A DNA stretch of 64,000 bases, from contig JACRCQ010000073.1 in NCBI GenBank assembly GCA_016218915.1, positions 124,001-188,000 on the forward strand. The letters are read 5' to 3'. Source of the DNA: Deltaproteobacteria bacterium (GTDB lineage Bacteria > Myxococcota_A > Polyangia > Polyangiales > Polyangiaceae). Shown here piece after piece: positions 1 through 10,035 of the stretch. Within the stretch, counting starts at the first letter, position 1. Every line of letters starts with the position of its first letter. Under the pieces are notes generated by a model that saw only the letters and a program-made list of their open reading frames with translations, was not told the origin of the DNA and searched no databases. Position numbers and translations under genes: made by a program.

Positions 1-1
1 A

Positions 2-145
2 GTGCCAGACCTCGACGCCTGCAAAGGCAGCAAGCTCGTCTACGCGGTCTTCGTGTCCGCGTGCCCTGCGCCCCTCAAGCGCAAGAAGCGCAGCTTTGTC
101 GTGATCGATGCGGCGGACGTGGTCGCTGCCATGCGCGACGATTGA
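2..145 (+). CDS. C-terminal fragment of an unknown protein
   Basis: An open frame enters from the left edge and ends at TGA 143-145. The visible 47 residues start VPDLDACKGSKLVYAV and end AAMRDD. The piece contains a basic KRKKR patch and no motif I recognise. Its stop lies 20 bp from the stop of the convergent permease gene, which fits a real gene end. The start and most of the protein lie outside the window, so no function is assigned. Confidence 0.45.
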   Translation: MPDLDACKGSKLVYAVFVSACPAPLKRKKRSFVVIDAADVVAAMRDD

Positions 146-165
146 CGAGCGAGGGTTGCACCCGG

Positions 166-1008
166 CTACCTGCGCGCTGCCACCGCCCGCAACAGATGCT
201 TCTGCGCCAGCGCAAACACCGCAAGCGCAGGCGCGCTCAATATCACATTGCCTGCCATCACGATGTGCCAGCGCACCCCGGTCCCCTGCTCGCGCAGCAA
301 TGCCACCGCAAGCGGCATGGTCCGCACCGTCTCGTCCGTGGTCATCACCAACGGCCAGAAGTAGTCGTTCCAGTGGAATACAAAGCTCAGCAGGAACAGC
401 GATACCAGCGTAGGGACCAGCATCGGCCCGAGCAGACGGTAGATGATCGTGAGCTCTGAGGCGCCGTCCATCCGCGCTGCCTCGATCAGCTCGTCCGGCA
501 CGTACAGCAGCGCTTGCCGCACCATGAACGTCCCGAGCGCGCTCGCCCCGAACGGCAGCACCAGCGCGGTCATCGTGTTGACCAGCCCCACCTTGGCCAG
601 CATCAGGAACACGGGCACGAACGTGACCTGCGCAGGGATGAGCAGGCACGCCATCACGGTCACGAACGCCATGGGGCGCCCCACGAACCTCAGCTTGGCG
701 AGCGCATAGCCAGCCGGCAGGGCGAGCCCGATCTGGATCGCTGCAATCAGCAACGCCATGACCGTGGAGTTGAGCAGATAGCGCCCGATCGGGATCGCCT
801 GGAACACCGATCGATAGGCTCCCAGCTGGAAGCTCGACGGAAGCGGCGCCAGCGGGGCCTGTAAGAAGTCGCTCAAGGTCTTGAACGAGCCGAGCACCAT
901 CCAGACGTACGGGCCGAGCCACACCAGCGCAACCGCGAGCAGCACCAGGTTCAGCGTCCAGCGTCTGACCGCTGAGCTCACGCTCGCTGCTTCGCTCCCC
1001 ACTGCCAT
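166..1008 (-). CDS. Carbohydrate ABC transporter permease (MalG/UgpE type)
   Basis: A 280-residue inner-membrane permease, the usual length for the MalG/UgpE family. About six hydrophobic helices are visible, beginning near residue 18. The EAA loop that contacts the ATPase reads EAARMDGAS near residue 177. It is the last gene of a four-gene minus-strand operon, starting one base after the stop of the partner permease. Together they should import a sugar or polyol-type solute. The substrate cannot be read from the sequence. Confidence 0.9.
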   Translation of the reverse strand: MAVGSEAASVSSAVRRWTLNLVLLAVALVWLGPYVWMVLGSFKTLSDFLQAPLAPLPSSFQLGAYRSVFQAIPIGRYLLNSTVMALLIAAIQIGLALPAGYALAKLRFVGRPMAFVTVMACLLIPAQVTFVPVFLMLAKVGLVNTMTALVLPFGASALGTFMVRQALLYVPDELIEAARMDGASELTIIYRLLGPMLVPTLVSLFLLSFVFHWNDYFWPLVMTTDETVRTMPLAVALLREQGTGVRWHIVMAGNVILSAPALAVFALAQKHLLRAVAARR

Positions 1009-1009
1009 C

Positions 1010-1891
1010 CTATCGCTCCCGGAATCCCCGTTGCCCGAGCCGCCACGCCCACAGCTGGAGCAAGGTCAGCATCATCAGAAGACAGAAGAACACGATCACC
1101 ATGGCGCTTGCGCGCCCGAGCCTGAAGTTCAGGAACACGTGCTCGTAGATCGCGTACACGAACACGCTGGTCGATCCCGCGGGTCCGCCCTGGGTCATCA
1201 CGCGCACCACATCGAACGCCTGGAACGAGATGATCAGGCTCGAGGTGCCCACGAACGCGGTCGTGGGGCGCAGCAGCGGCCAGGTCACGTTCCAGAACCT
1301 CCCCCACGAGCCGGCGCCGTCGAGCGCAGCGGCTTCGTACATCTCCCCAGGAATGTCCTGCAGCCCTGCGAGGAAGATCACCATCGAGTAGCCGGTGATC
1401 TTCCACACGGTCACGCCGGCGAGGGCGTACAAGGCCGTGGACGGCCCTGCGAGCAGCCCGCTCTCGCCGATTCCCAGCCTGGCGAACATCCGCCCCACCA
1501 CGCCCGCATTGGCATCGAGCAGCCACATCCAGAGCAGTGCGACCGACACCCAGCTGACCACATAGGCGCTGAAGACCGATGCGCGGATGAAGCCCACGAA
1601 CTTGCCAGGGCGGTTCACGGCCATGGCGAGCAGAAGGCCGAGGAGCATGGAGCCGATGACCACGACGAGGCTGAAGGTGAGCGTGGTTCCGAGGGTGCGG
1701 AGCAGCTCTCCGCTTGCGAACAGACGCGTATAGTTGCTCGCGCCCACGTACCTGGGGGGCGTGAGCAGATCCCAGCTGAACGCGCTGCGGTATCCGGCCA
1801 CACCGAGCGGCAGGATGAAGAACACCACGAGCAGCACCAGCGTGGGGGCGAGCATCAGGTACGGGTGGGCGCGGTTGCGGGGGCGAAGCAT
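1010..1891 (-). CDS. Carbohydrate ABC transporter permease (MalF/UgpA type)
   Basis: A 293-residue permease with a first helix at about residues 14-34 and five further hydrophobic stretches. The cytoplasmic EAA loop reads YEAAALDGAG near residue 186. It begins 10 bp after the stop of the binding-protein gene and pairs with the second permease immediately downstream. Order and sizes match CUT1-family importers (ATPase, binding protein, two permeases). Confidence 0.9.
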   Translation of the reverse strand: MLRPRNRAHPYLMLAPTLVLLVVFFILPLGVAGYRSAFSWDLLTPPRYVGASNYTRLFASGELLRTLGTTLTFSLVVVIGSMLLGLLLAMAVNRPGKFVGFIRASVFSAYVVSWVSVALLWMWLLDANAGVVGRMFARLGIGESGLLAGPSTALYALAGVTVWKITGYSMVIFLAGLQDIPGEMYEAAALDGAGSWGRFWNVTWPLLRPTTAFVGTSSLIISFQAFDVVRVMTQGGPAGSTSVFVYAIYEHVFLNFRLGRASAMVIVFFCLLMMLTLLQLWAWRLGQRGFRER

Positions 1892-1901
1892 GTATGTGCG
1901 G

Positions 1902-3166
1902 TCAGTCCTCGGCCGCCCTCCTTCTTGCCTGCTCCAGCACTTCGCGCGAGTTTCGCGGCACCAGGACCGCCTCCTCGATCAACGGATCGATGCACTCTCG
2001 CTGCACGCGGAAGAGATTGGGAGCCCAGGGCCATGGCACCGCGTGGGCGAGCTGATCCATCGCAACCCGATCGTTCGGGTGCGTCTGGTAGTAGCCATTG
2101 GCCTCGAGCTGAAGCACTGCCTTGCGCGCGATAGGCATGTAGCCGGTTCCGGTAGCCCACTCGATGGTCTGCTGCGGCTCTGCCATCCAGCGCAGGAATT
2201 CCCAGGCTGCCTGCTTCTGCTCGCGAGGTGCGTCCTTGAGCATGATGAAGAAGGTTCCGCCCGTAGGCACTGCCGCCTTGACGTCGCGCGGCAGAGGCGC
2301 TGCCACAGCCTTGAACTTCGCGTTCTGATCGATGTACCGGACGAACGCGGTCGACGTGTAGATCATGGCCGCGCGCTTGGCGAGGAAGTCGCCGTTGGTG
2401 ACCTCCCATGCGTTGTAGTCGCGCCCTGGCGGAGGACGCATCGTGTGGTCGCGGTGCACCATGTCCTGCCACAGATCCAGGGCGCGCACGCCAGCCTCCC
2501 CGCCCAGCGTGGGTGTGCCGTCGGCTTCCACCACAGTGCCTCCGGCCTGCTGCACGAGCGCAGCCCAGAACCACCAGGAGATCGGGCAGATCAAGCCCCA
2601 GACCGTGTCATTGCCCGTGCCTCGCTTGAGCGTACGCGCAGCCTGCTTGAGCTCGTCCCAGGTGGTCGGCGCCTTGAGCCCAGCCGCGTCGAGCATCTCC
2701 TGGTTCGTGTACAGGATCGGCGTGGAGCGGTTGAAGGGCAATGCCATCAGCGGCTTGCTCGCGCCGCCGATCCACGTGCCCCGTTGATCCAGCGCTGGCA
2801 CCAGATCGAGGTCCTTGGCTCCCGCGTATTCGCTGAGCGGCTCGAGCACGTCGGCCTCGGCCAGATACGGGATCACTTCGCTGACCACGTGCGTGATCGT
2901 GGGGGCAGACTTGGCCGCGATCGCGGAGCGCAGCTTGGTCAGATTCTCGAAGTAGTCGCCCTGGAACGTGGCATGGATGGAGATGGCAGGCTGCGATGCA
3001 TTGAAACGCGCAACCAGCGCCTCGAGCATCTGACGGTTCTTGCCGCCGTAGCTGAACCACATCTTGACCGTGGTGCGGCTGCTCGACGGAGCGCATCCCA
3101 GGGCAGAGAGCAGGCCAGCAGAGGCAGCGGCTCGCAGAAGGTCGCGACGCGACAGGCTTTCGCCCT

Positions 3167-3170
<4 letters not shown>
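1902..3170 (-). CDS. Extracellular solute-binding lipoprotein, Tat-type signal
   Basis: Family 1 extracellular binding protein of 422 residues that delivers the ligand to the two permeases downstream. I chose the GTG at 3170: it overlaps the ATPase stop as GTGA and puts a signal sequence right at the N-terminus. That signal holds a twin-arginine motif (SRRDLL) and a cysteine after LLSALG, so export as a folded lipoprotein is likely. The mature part has the usual opening (VKMWFSYGG) and aromatic-rich segments expected to line a sugar site. A longer ORF up to 3248 exists but would only add sequence inside the upstream gene. Confidence 0.88.
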
Positions 3171-4246
<1,076 letters not shown>

Positions 4247-4472
4247 GGGCTGGTCCTACCAGAGAGGCGCCAGACGGGCCAAAAACGGCTTGCGCGCGTC
4301 TGGGGCTCCAAGCCCCTTGCCCAGCCATCTCCCATGGAAACCCCGTTGGGACGGCTGGCGAGGCCTTGACCCTGCGGCGCGATCCGGCAACCTTTGCGAC
4401 CTCGGGCCGCGCCGGGACATCGAAGATGTCGCAACCGGTAGGCCACAACGCCAGCAAAAGGGGGCTCGTGCC

Positions 4473-6026
4473 ATGTCCAAGAAGCAGGGGAGTGACCGAA
4501 AGACGATCGTCAGCCGCAATCCCGCAACCGGCGAAGTGATCGGCGAAGTCGAGGCGTTCGACGAGAACGGGGCCCGCGAGGCGATCGAGCGTGCCCGCGC
4601 AGCGCAGAAGCGCTGGGAAGCCGCTGGCCTCGACTATCGCTGCAAGATGATCGAGCGTTTCCGTGACGTGCTGGTGCGCCACACCGAGGACATGTGTCGG
4701 CTGATCACCATGGAGAACGGCAAGGTCCTCGAGGAATCGCTGACGTTCGAGGTGCTGCCGATCATCGATCTGGCGACCTACTTCGCCAAGCGCGCGAAGA
4801 AGATCCTGGCGCCTCAGAAGATCAGCCTGCACATGATGCGGCACCGTCGAAGCTACATCCACTACCGTCCGCGCGGCATCGTGCTCGTGATCTCTCCCTG
4901 GAACTTCCCGTTCTCCATCCCCACGGGCGAGATCATCATGGCGTTGGTCGCTGGCAACGCGGTCATCCAGAAGCCTGCTTCGCTCACGCCCTTGATTGCG
5001 CTCGAAACGCGAAAGTACTTCGATGAGGCAGGCCTCGACCCAGACCTGTTCCAGGTGATTCCAGGCGCTGGCGTGCTCGGCTCGAAGATGATCGAGATGG
5101 GGGTCCAGTACGTGAACTTCACGGGATCGACCGCGATTGGCCGCGGGGTCTCCGAGCTTTGCGGACGTCACTTCATCCCGTGCTCCATGGAGCTTGGAGG
5201 CAAAGACCCGGCGATTGTGCTCGACGACGCAGACATCGACCTGGCTGCAGGCTCGATCGTGTGGGGCGCGTTTGCGAACTCGGGACAGGTCTGCTGCTCG
5301 ATCGAGCGGGTGTACGCCCATCGAAGCGTGATGGACACGCTGGTCGAGCAAGTCGTGGCGCGCACCCAGCGGCTGCGCCAGGGCAATGGGCTCGAAGACG
5401 GCGTGTGCATCGGCGCGATGACCGACCCGGGCCAGATCGACATCGTCGAGAAGCAGGTCAACAAGGCGATCGCAGCCGGGGCCAAGGCGCTGACCGGCGG
5501 AAAGCGCGGCGAGGGACCTGGGCAGTTCTTTGCGCCCACGGTGCTCGTGGATGCGACCGACGAGATGGACGTGGTCAAGGACGAGAGCTTCGGGCCTGTG
5601 CTTCCGATCTTGGCGTTCGATACCGAAGACGAGGCGATCCGTCGTGCGAACAACTCGATCTACGGCCTGACCGCGTGCGTGTACTCGAAGAACCGGGAGC
5701 GGGCGCGACGCATCGCCGAGCAGCTCGAGACCGGCACGGTGATGATCAACGAGACGATGTTCACCCATGCGTGTCCGGAGACGCCGTGGGGGGGCGTCAA
5801 GGAGAGCGGCGTCGGCCGCGTGCACTCGGATCAGGGGCTGCGCGACCTGTGCGAGTCGTACCATGTCAACGAGGAGTCGATCGCGCTGCCAACGTCGACC
5901 AGCCCCTTCTGGCAGCCCTACTCGCACAAGAAGTACCGCTCCGTGCTGCGCGCGGCCCAGGCGGTCTTCGGCTCAGGGCTCGGGCAGAAGGCCCGCTCGA
6001 TCCAGGACCTGCTCACGGGGAATTGA
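4473..6026 (+). CDS. NAD(P)-dependent aldehyde dehydrogenase
   Basis: Aldehyde dehydrogenase superfamily enzyme of 517 residues, oxidising an aldehyde to its acid. The general base Glu240 sits in MELGGKDP and the nucleophile Cys274 in SGQVCCS; their 34-residue spacing is the family norm. The fold also shows SPWNFPF and NFTGSTAIG. The ATG at 4473 was chosen because it follows a purine-rich AAAAGGGGG and starts just before the conserved domain. Upstream in-frame extension to 4218 is low-quality sequence. A tail of about 40 residues (SPFWQPYSHKKYR) extends past the catalytic domain. Succinate-semialdehyde or another substrate is possible; the exact one is not determinable. Confidence 0.9.
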   Translation: MSKKQGSDRKTIVSRNPATGEVIGEVEAFDENGAREAIERARAAQKRWEAAGLDYRCKMIERFRDVLVRHTEDMCRLITMENGKVLEESLTFEVLPIIDLATYFAKRAKKILAPQKISLHMMRHRRSYIHYRPRGIVLVISPWNFPFSIPTGEIIMALVAGNAVIQKPASLTPLIALETRKYFDEAGLDPDLFQVIPGAGVLGSKMIEMGVQYVNFTGSTAIGRGVSELCGRHFIPCSMELGGKDPAIVLDDADIDLAAGSIVWGAFANSGQVCCSIERVYAHRSVMDTLVEQVVARTQRLRQGNGLEDGVCIGAMTDPGQIDIVEKQVNKAIAAGAKALTGGKRGEGPGQFFAPTVLVDATDEMDVVKDESFGPVLPILAFDTEDEAIRRANNSIYGLTACVYSKNRERARRIAEQLETGTVMINETMFTHACPETPWGGVKESGVGRVHSDQGLRDLCESYHVNEESIALPTSTSPFWQPYSHKKYRSVLRAAQAVFGSGLGQKARSIQDLLTGN

Positions 6027-6051
6027 GCCCCCGCTCGTGGCCCGCTCGCGG

Positions 6052-6076
6052 CCCCCTCGCTCACGCTCGCGGCTCC
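6052..6076. repeat. Dispersed GC-rich repeat (CTCACGCTCGCGGCTCC type)
   Basis: The intergenic stretch holds CTCACGCTCGCGGCTCC. Close relatives occur at 15879-15903 (same strand), 15689-15713 (opposite strand), and inside two genes at 41055-41078 and 47311-47381. Copies are about 24-25 bp. No function is evident; see the finding on this family. Confidence 0.5.
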
Positions 6077-6136
6077 ATGGACCCATTGCGGTCGCTCCGG
6101 GCTGACACACGCGGCGCGACGCGATATACCTTCTTC

Positions 6137-7468
6137 ATGGACGTGTCCTTGCGCCGAATCGCGCTGGCTTTGCTCGTGTCGTTCGCGGCAGGCTGCGGCT
6201 TTCCCGAGGGAGACTACGGGTTCAATGGCGGCAACGCCGACAAGGACGCGGCTGTCGACCCCTCCACCGACACGTTCGTGCCGGACAACGCCACGGACGA
6301 CACCTCGAATCCGCCGGATGATGTGACTGGCGACGAAGCGGCCGTGGAGGAGCCTGGCAGCGACGCTGAGCCGGACAGCGACGGTGGCACGGAGGTCGGT
6401 CCGGATGCGCCTGACGTGGGCCAAGACACGCTGCCCGACGTTCCGCCTGACGTTCCCAAGGACGTGCCGGTCGACGTTCCGCCCGACGTAGCGCCTGAAG
6501 CGCCACTTCCGCCGCTTCTCAACGTGTGGCACATCCCGACCAATCCGGAGCCGCCGACCATCACGATGCGCAACCCGCGCTTCCCGGCTGCCGGGGGCAA
6601 CGTCAATATCTACTTCGGCATCCAGCCCATCGGCCAGACCACTGGCGCGAACCTGTACTGGTGGTGGTCCGGCGAGACCGCGCCCCACGTCGTGGCGTTC
6701 GCCTGGGACTCCAACAACGGCAACAACGAGTACTGGAAAGCGGTCTTCCCGATGCCGGCGCGACCGGTGGGAACGTTCCGCTACTACATCGAGGTGACGC
6801 CCAAGTTCCCTGCGACCAACTCGACGACGTGGCTGTACGGCACCGACTCTGCGACCAACACCACGTACTCGAAGACGACCGCCTCCGGCTCGCCCTACAA
6901 GCCTGACGTGCGCCTGCCGACTGCCGGGGGTGACGGCGGCGTCTCCGAGATCGTGATCACCGAAGCGATGGTCAACGCACGAGGTGGCACTCCGGAAACG
7001 CCCAAGGAGTGGTTCGAGGTGTTTTGCGGGGCCCCGGTTCCGGTCACCCTTGACGGGTGCAAGGTGGGCGACGCAGCCGCGGTGCACACGATCGCAGACC
7101 CGGAGCTCATCCTTTGGCCCGGGATCTACGCCGTGTTCGGAAACACGATGGACCAGGCGAACATGGACGGGTTCCTGCCCGACTACGCGTACGGGTCCAC
7201 GAGCTCGATCCAGTTCGCCAACACAGGCGACACGATCCGAGTGCTCCTGCCGTCCGACACCCTGATCGACCAGGTCGTGTTCAGCTCGGCGACTGGCTTC
7301 CCCACAGCGGTGTTCGGCACCGACGCGCACTCGATGCAGCACAAGACGCTCACGCCCAGTGCGGTGGACAACGACACGGGCACCAATTGGTGCCAGTCGC
7401 TCAAGGCCTACGGGCTCGGGACCTCGTACGGCACGCCGCAAGCCAAGAGCGATCTCTGCGCGCCCTGA
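6137..7468 (+). CDS. Lipoprotein with lamin-tail-like (LTD) domain
   Basis: A 443-residue predicted surface lipoprotein. The ATG at 6137 gives a compact signal peptide ending at Cys21 (VSFAAGC). Residues of about 35-130 are an Asp/Pro/Val-rich linker with repeats such as DVPPDV, typical of surface tethers. A middle region with conserved Trp/Tyr follows, and then a C-terminal segment starting EIVITEAMVNARGGTP with WFEVF, which resembles a lamin tail domain, an Ig-like fold found in secreted bacterial proteins. Ligand unknown. It stands alone, with the next gene convergent 12 bp away. A much longer upstream ORF in this frame overlaps the dehydrogenase gene and was not used. Confidence 0.8.
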   Translation: MDVSLRRIALALLVSFAAGCGFPEGDYGFNGGNADKDAAVDPSTDTFVPDNATDDTSNPPDDVTGDEAAVEEPGSDAEPDSDGGTEVGPDAPDVGQDTLPDVPPDVPKDVPVDVPPDVAPEAPLPPLLNVWHIPTNPEPPTITMRNPRFPAAGGNVNIYFGIQPIGQTTGANLYWWWSGETAPHVVAFAWDSNNGNNEYWKAVFPMPARPVGTFRYYIEVTPKFPATNSTTWLYGTDSATNTTYSKTTASGSPYKPDVRLPTAGGDGGVSEIVITEAMVNARGGTPETPKEWFEVFCGAPVPVTLDGCKVGDAAAVHTIADPELILWPGIYAVFGNTMDQANMDGFLPDYAYGSTSSIQFANTGDTIRVLLPSDTLIDQVVFSSATGFPTAVFGTDAHSMQHKTLTPSAVDNDTGTNWCQSLKAYGLGTSYGTPQAKSDLCAP

Positions 7469-7480
7469 CGGATCGGGAAG

Positions 7481-8254
7481 CTAGCGCGCAGCGAGCTGGA
7501 CCATGGACGGCAGCTCGTGCGCGCGCTCCGCGAGCCTGGGCTTGGGCCGGATCGCAACGGGCACGCTCGCGAGCCGCAGCATCTCCAGGTCGAACAGGTT
7601 GTCGCCAAAGGCTGCTGCCACCGAAGCGCCTGGGACTCGCGCCAGCAGCGCGGCCACCTTGCCGTGCGCATAGGGCAGCGGCGAGGCCATTCGCGGCTGG
7701 ATGACATGGTCCTCGACCGCAGGCTCTGCTGCGATCACGCCTGCCACGTGCAGGCCTGCGGCGGCCACAGACTCTTCCACCACGATCACCGGGGAAGCCG
7801 ACACGACGTAGACCGGGAGCGAATCGCTGCGCGCCTGCTCGATCGCGTCGTGAAGCTCAGCATGCATCCTCGTGAGAAGGCGGCGCTCCACGATCACCTC
7901 GCGCATGAAGGCCCGAACCTCGTCGGTCGTCCAGCCGGCAAACACCCACGTCATCATCTCGTAGGCAGCCAGCTCGGGCCACGCCCCCTTCTCGCAGGCA
8001 TCGTAGAGAACGCGGGCCACCTCGTTGGGATCGTCCGACGACGGCATGCCAGCTTCGCGGGCCACGGTCTGAAGCGCTGCGAGCGCCTGGGGGCGGATCG
8101 CCTTGCGCTCCAGCAACGACTCGAAAGCATCCACGCCAACATCACCGGACCAGATCGTTCCGTCGGCATCCGTTGCGATGACGGTCGGCGAGGGGAGGGC
8201 TGCTGCTGCGCGCCCGATTCGCGACACTACCTCTTCGACCGATGCCGTTTGCAT
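7481..8254 (-). CDS. HAD-family phosphatase (SerB-like)
   Basis: A 257-residue haloacid dehalogenase-type hydrolase. Motif I is DADGT, with the nucleophile Asp near residue 26; motif II is the Ser of VVSASP; motif III a Lys in HGKVAAL; and motif IV GDNLFDLEML. The helical cap between motifs I and II fits the SerB/HAD-IB group. The substrate, for example a phosphoserine-like metabolite, is not evident. It is the last gene of the folP-cdaA-cdaR-gloB string, 4 bp after gloB. Confidence 0.83.
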   Translation of the reverse strand: MQTASVEEVVSRIGRAAAALPSPTVIATDADGTIWSGDVGVDAFESLLERKAIRPQALAALQTVAREAGMPSSDDPNEVARVLYDACEKGAWPELAAYEMMTWVFAGWTTDEVRAFMREVIVERRLLTRMHAELHDAIEQARSDSLPVYVVSASPVIVVEESVAAAGLHVAGVIAAEPAVEDHVIQPRMASPLPYAHGKVAALLARVPGASVAAAFGDNLFDLEMLRLASVPVAIRPKPRLAERAHELPSMVQLAAR

Positions 8255-8258
8255 GAAC

Positions 8259-9059
8259 CTAGCTCCTGCCGCGTCCGACCTCGCTCGGACGGAAGTGATC
8301 CTTGCGGATTCGCAGCCACGTGAAGACCGAGACCGGGTCGAGCCCCTTGCACCCTTCGCGCTTCGCCGTCTCCAGCACGGCCCGCTCCCCGCAGCGCAGG
8401 AACACGTTGTACCGGCGCTCGTCCGAGAGCGTGGTCGGTACTGTCGGCGTGTCCGCGAACCGGAGCATGAGCACGTCCTGCAGCTTGATCGATGCCGCCT
8501 TGTTGTCCGGCTCGACGCGCAGCGCGAACTTCAGGTTCTTCGACGTGTACTCGTGGCCGCAGTAGATCCGCGTGTCACCCTGGAGCGAGCCGATCACCTC
8601 GTTGAGCGATGCGTACAGCTGCTCGGGCGTGCCTTCGAGCACCTTGCCGCACCCGGCCACGAACAAGGTATCGCCCGTGAACGCGCATCCGTCCACCAGC
8701 CACGTGATGGCCGTGAGCGTGTGCCCGGGGGTGTAGAGCGCGTTGATGGACATGTCGCCGATCTGCACCAGCTCCTGGTGGGCGACTCCTTCGGACAGAC
8801 CCATGATCCGGCTGCGATCCTGCGGATGGCCGAGCACCCGGATCTTGGGAAAGCGGTTGAGCAGATCCGGAAGCCCCCCGATGTGATCGGCGTGATGGTG
8901 GGTGCACAGAATCGCGACAGGCTCCACGCCGAGACGCGTGATCGCCTCGAGGATCGGCCTGGGCTCCGATGGATCGACGATGATCGCCTGGGGCTGCGAC
9001 TCATCGACCAGGATGTACGCGTAGTTGTCTGCCAGACACGGAACGATCTCTACCTTCAT
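8259..9059 (-). CDS. gloB: Hydroxyacylglutathione hydrolase-like metallo-beta-lactamase
   Basis: A 266-residue glyoxalase II-type enzyme, which cleaves S-lactoylglutathione in methylglyoxal detoxification. The metal motif THHHADH spans residues 53-59. Further ligands are expected in YTPGHT, FTGDTLF and YCGHEYT, all present. Length and the C-terminal EPDNKA region match GloB. It follows cdaR by 16 bp and is probably cotranscribed with it. Other thioester-hydrolysing members of the fold cannot be excluded. Confidence 0.88.
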   Translation of the reverse strand: MKVEIVPCLADNYAYILVDESQPQAIIVDPSEPRPILEAITRLGVEPVAILCTHHHADHIGGLPDLLNRFPKIRVLGHPQDRSRIMGLSEGVAHQELVQIGDMSINALYTPGHTLTAITWLVDGCAFTGDTLFVAGCGKVLEGTPEQLYASLNEVIGSLQGDTRIYCGHEYTSKNLKFALRVEPDNKAASIKLQDVLMLRFADTPTVPTTLSDERRYNVFLRCGERAVLETAKREGCKGLDPVSVFTWLRIRKDHFRPSEVGRGRS

Positions 9060-9075
9060 GGGCTGCCCTCGTCCG

Positions 9076-10035
9076 CTACCACTTCACCACGACCGTCGTC
9101 GGTGTGATGTACGTCTTGCAGCCCTCGACGTCGAACGTGATCGGGATCGCCATGGAATTGGGCGCTGTTACGTTGGCGCCGAGCTCCTTGAGGTCGATGC
9201 GGGGCACGATCTGCTCCTGACGGAGCGGCTTGACGATGTCGGGAGGGCCGACCACGCGCACATCGACGCGTGGCGGGAATGCCACCGCATGGGCCGAGCC
9301 AACCACGTGGACCTGGGCCGCACGGAAGGTGCGCTCCATGAGCTTGCGCGAGACCTCGACCGTGACCGTCGTGGTGAGCACGTCGTAGGCAACGCGCGGT
9401 GGAGGGTGATCAAAGGCGAGAACCCGCTGATGGGTGCCCTCGGCCAGCCCGGTCACGTCGAACGGCTCCGAGCGCACGGCCTGCATCGTCTCCAGCACCT
9501 GCCGCGCACCCCGCGCGTGCAACGTCCTCGGGTTGATCTCCGGCGGCCCCTTGACCAGAAACCCGTCCGCAGGATCGCCGGTGACCGAAACCTGCACCGG
9601 GATCTCACGCTCGATCAGGTCATCCCACACGATGTCGAGCGCAGCCGGGTCGATCAGCGAGATGGTGGTGCCAGCCGGCACGCCGAGCATCGACGGCTCG
9701 AGCGGGATCCGGCCCGTACGCCCGGTTCTCAAATCGACCTGGAATGTGCCGAGATCCTCGGGATGGAGCCCGTCGAGCAGGGTCCGTGGGCCGTGCAAGG
9801 TCACCCGTACCGTGGGCGGCAGCGGTGTGACCAGGATGCGGTGAGCGGTCTCCGGGGGCAACAGCGCCACGAGGTCGACCGCCATGTTGCGCTGCGCCTC
9901 CTGGGTGGAGTGCACGAAGGCGTAGATCACGAAGGCGCACGCGAGGCTGAAGATCTTCAGGCCGAGGTTCTCGGTGAACAGAGGCTTGAGGAGCCGGAAG
10001 TTGAGCTTGGGGAGCGTGATCGACGGCATCCTCAT
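9076..10035 (-). CDS. cdaR: YbbR-domain protein, CdaR-like regulator of CdaA
   Basis: A 319-residue protein with one N-terminal transmembrane helix (about residues 24-42) and an extracytoplasmic part made of YbbR-like repeats; DGFLVKGPPEINPRTL is a typical segment. In other bacteria CdaR binds and modulates the diadenylate cyclase CdaA. Its ATG overlaps the cdaA stop by 4 bp, so translational coupling is likely. The usual next gene glmM is absent here; gloB takes its place. Confidence 0.85.
   Translation of the reverse strand: MRMPSITLPKLNFRLLKPLFTENLGLKIFSLACAFVIYAFVHSTQEAQRNMAVDLVALLPPETAHRILVTPLPPTVRVTLHGPRTLLDGLHPEDLGTFQVDLRTGRTGRIPLEPSMLGVPAGTTISLIDPAALDIVWDDLIEREIPVQVSVTGDPADGFLVKGPPEINPRTLHARGARQVLETMQAVRSEPFDVTGLAEGTHQRVLAFDHPPPRVAYDVLTTTVTVEVSRKLMERTFRAAQVHVVGSAHAVAFPPRVDVRVVGPPDIVKPLRQEQIVPRIDLKELGANVTAPNSMAIPITFDVEGCKTYITPTTVVVKW

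Noticed and set aside
5159..6136. N-terminal extension of the lamin-tail lipoprotein
   Set aside because: The extra frame overlaps the aldehyde dehydrogenase on the same strand. The ATG at 6137 gives a proper lipoprotein signal.
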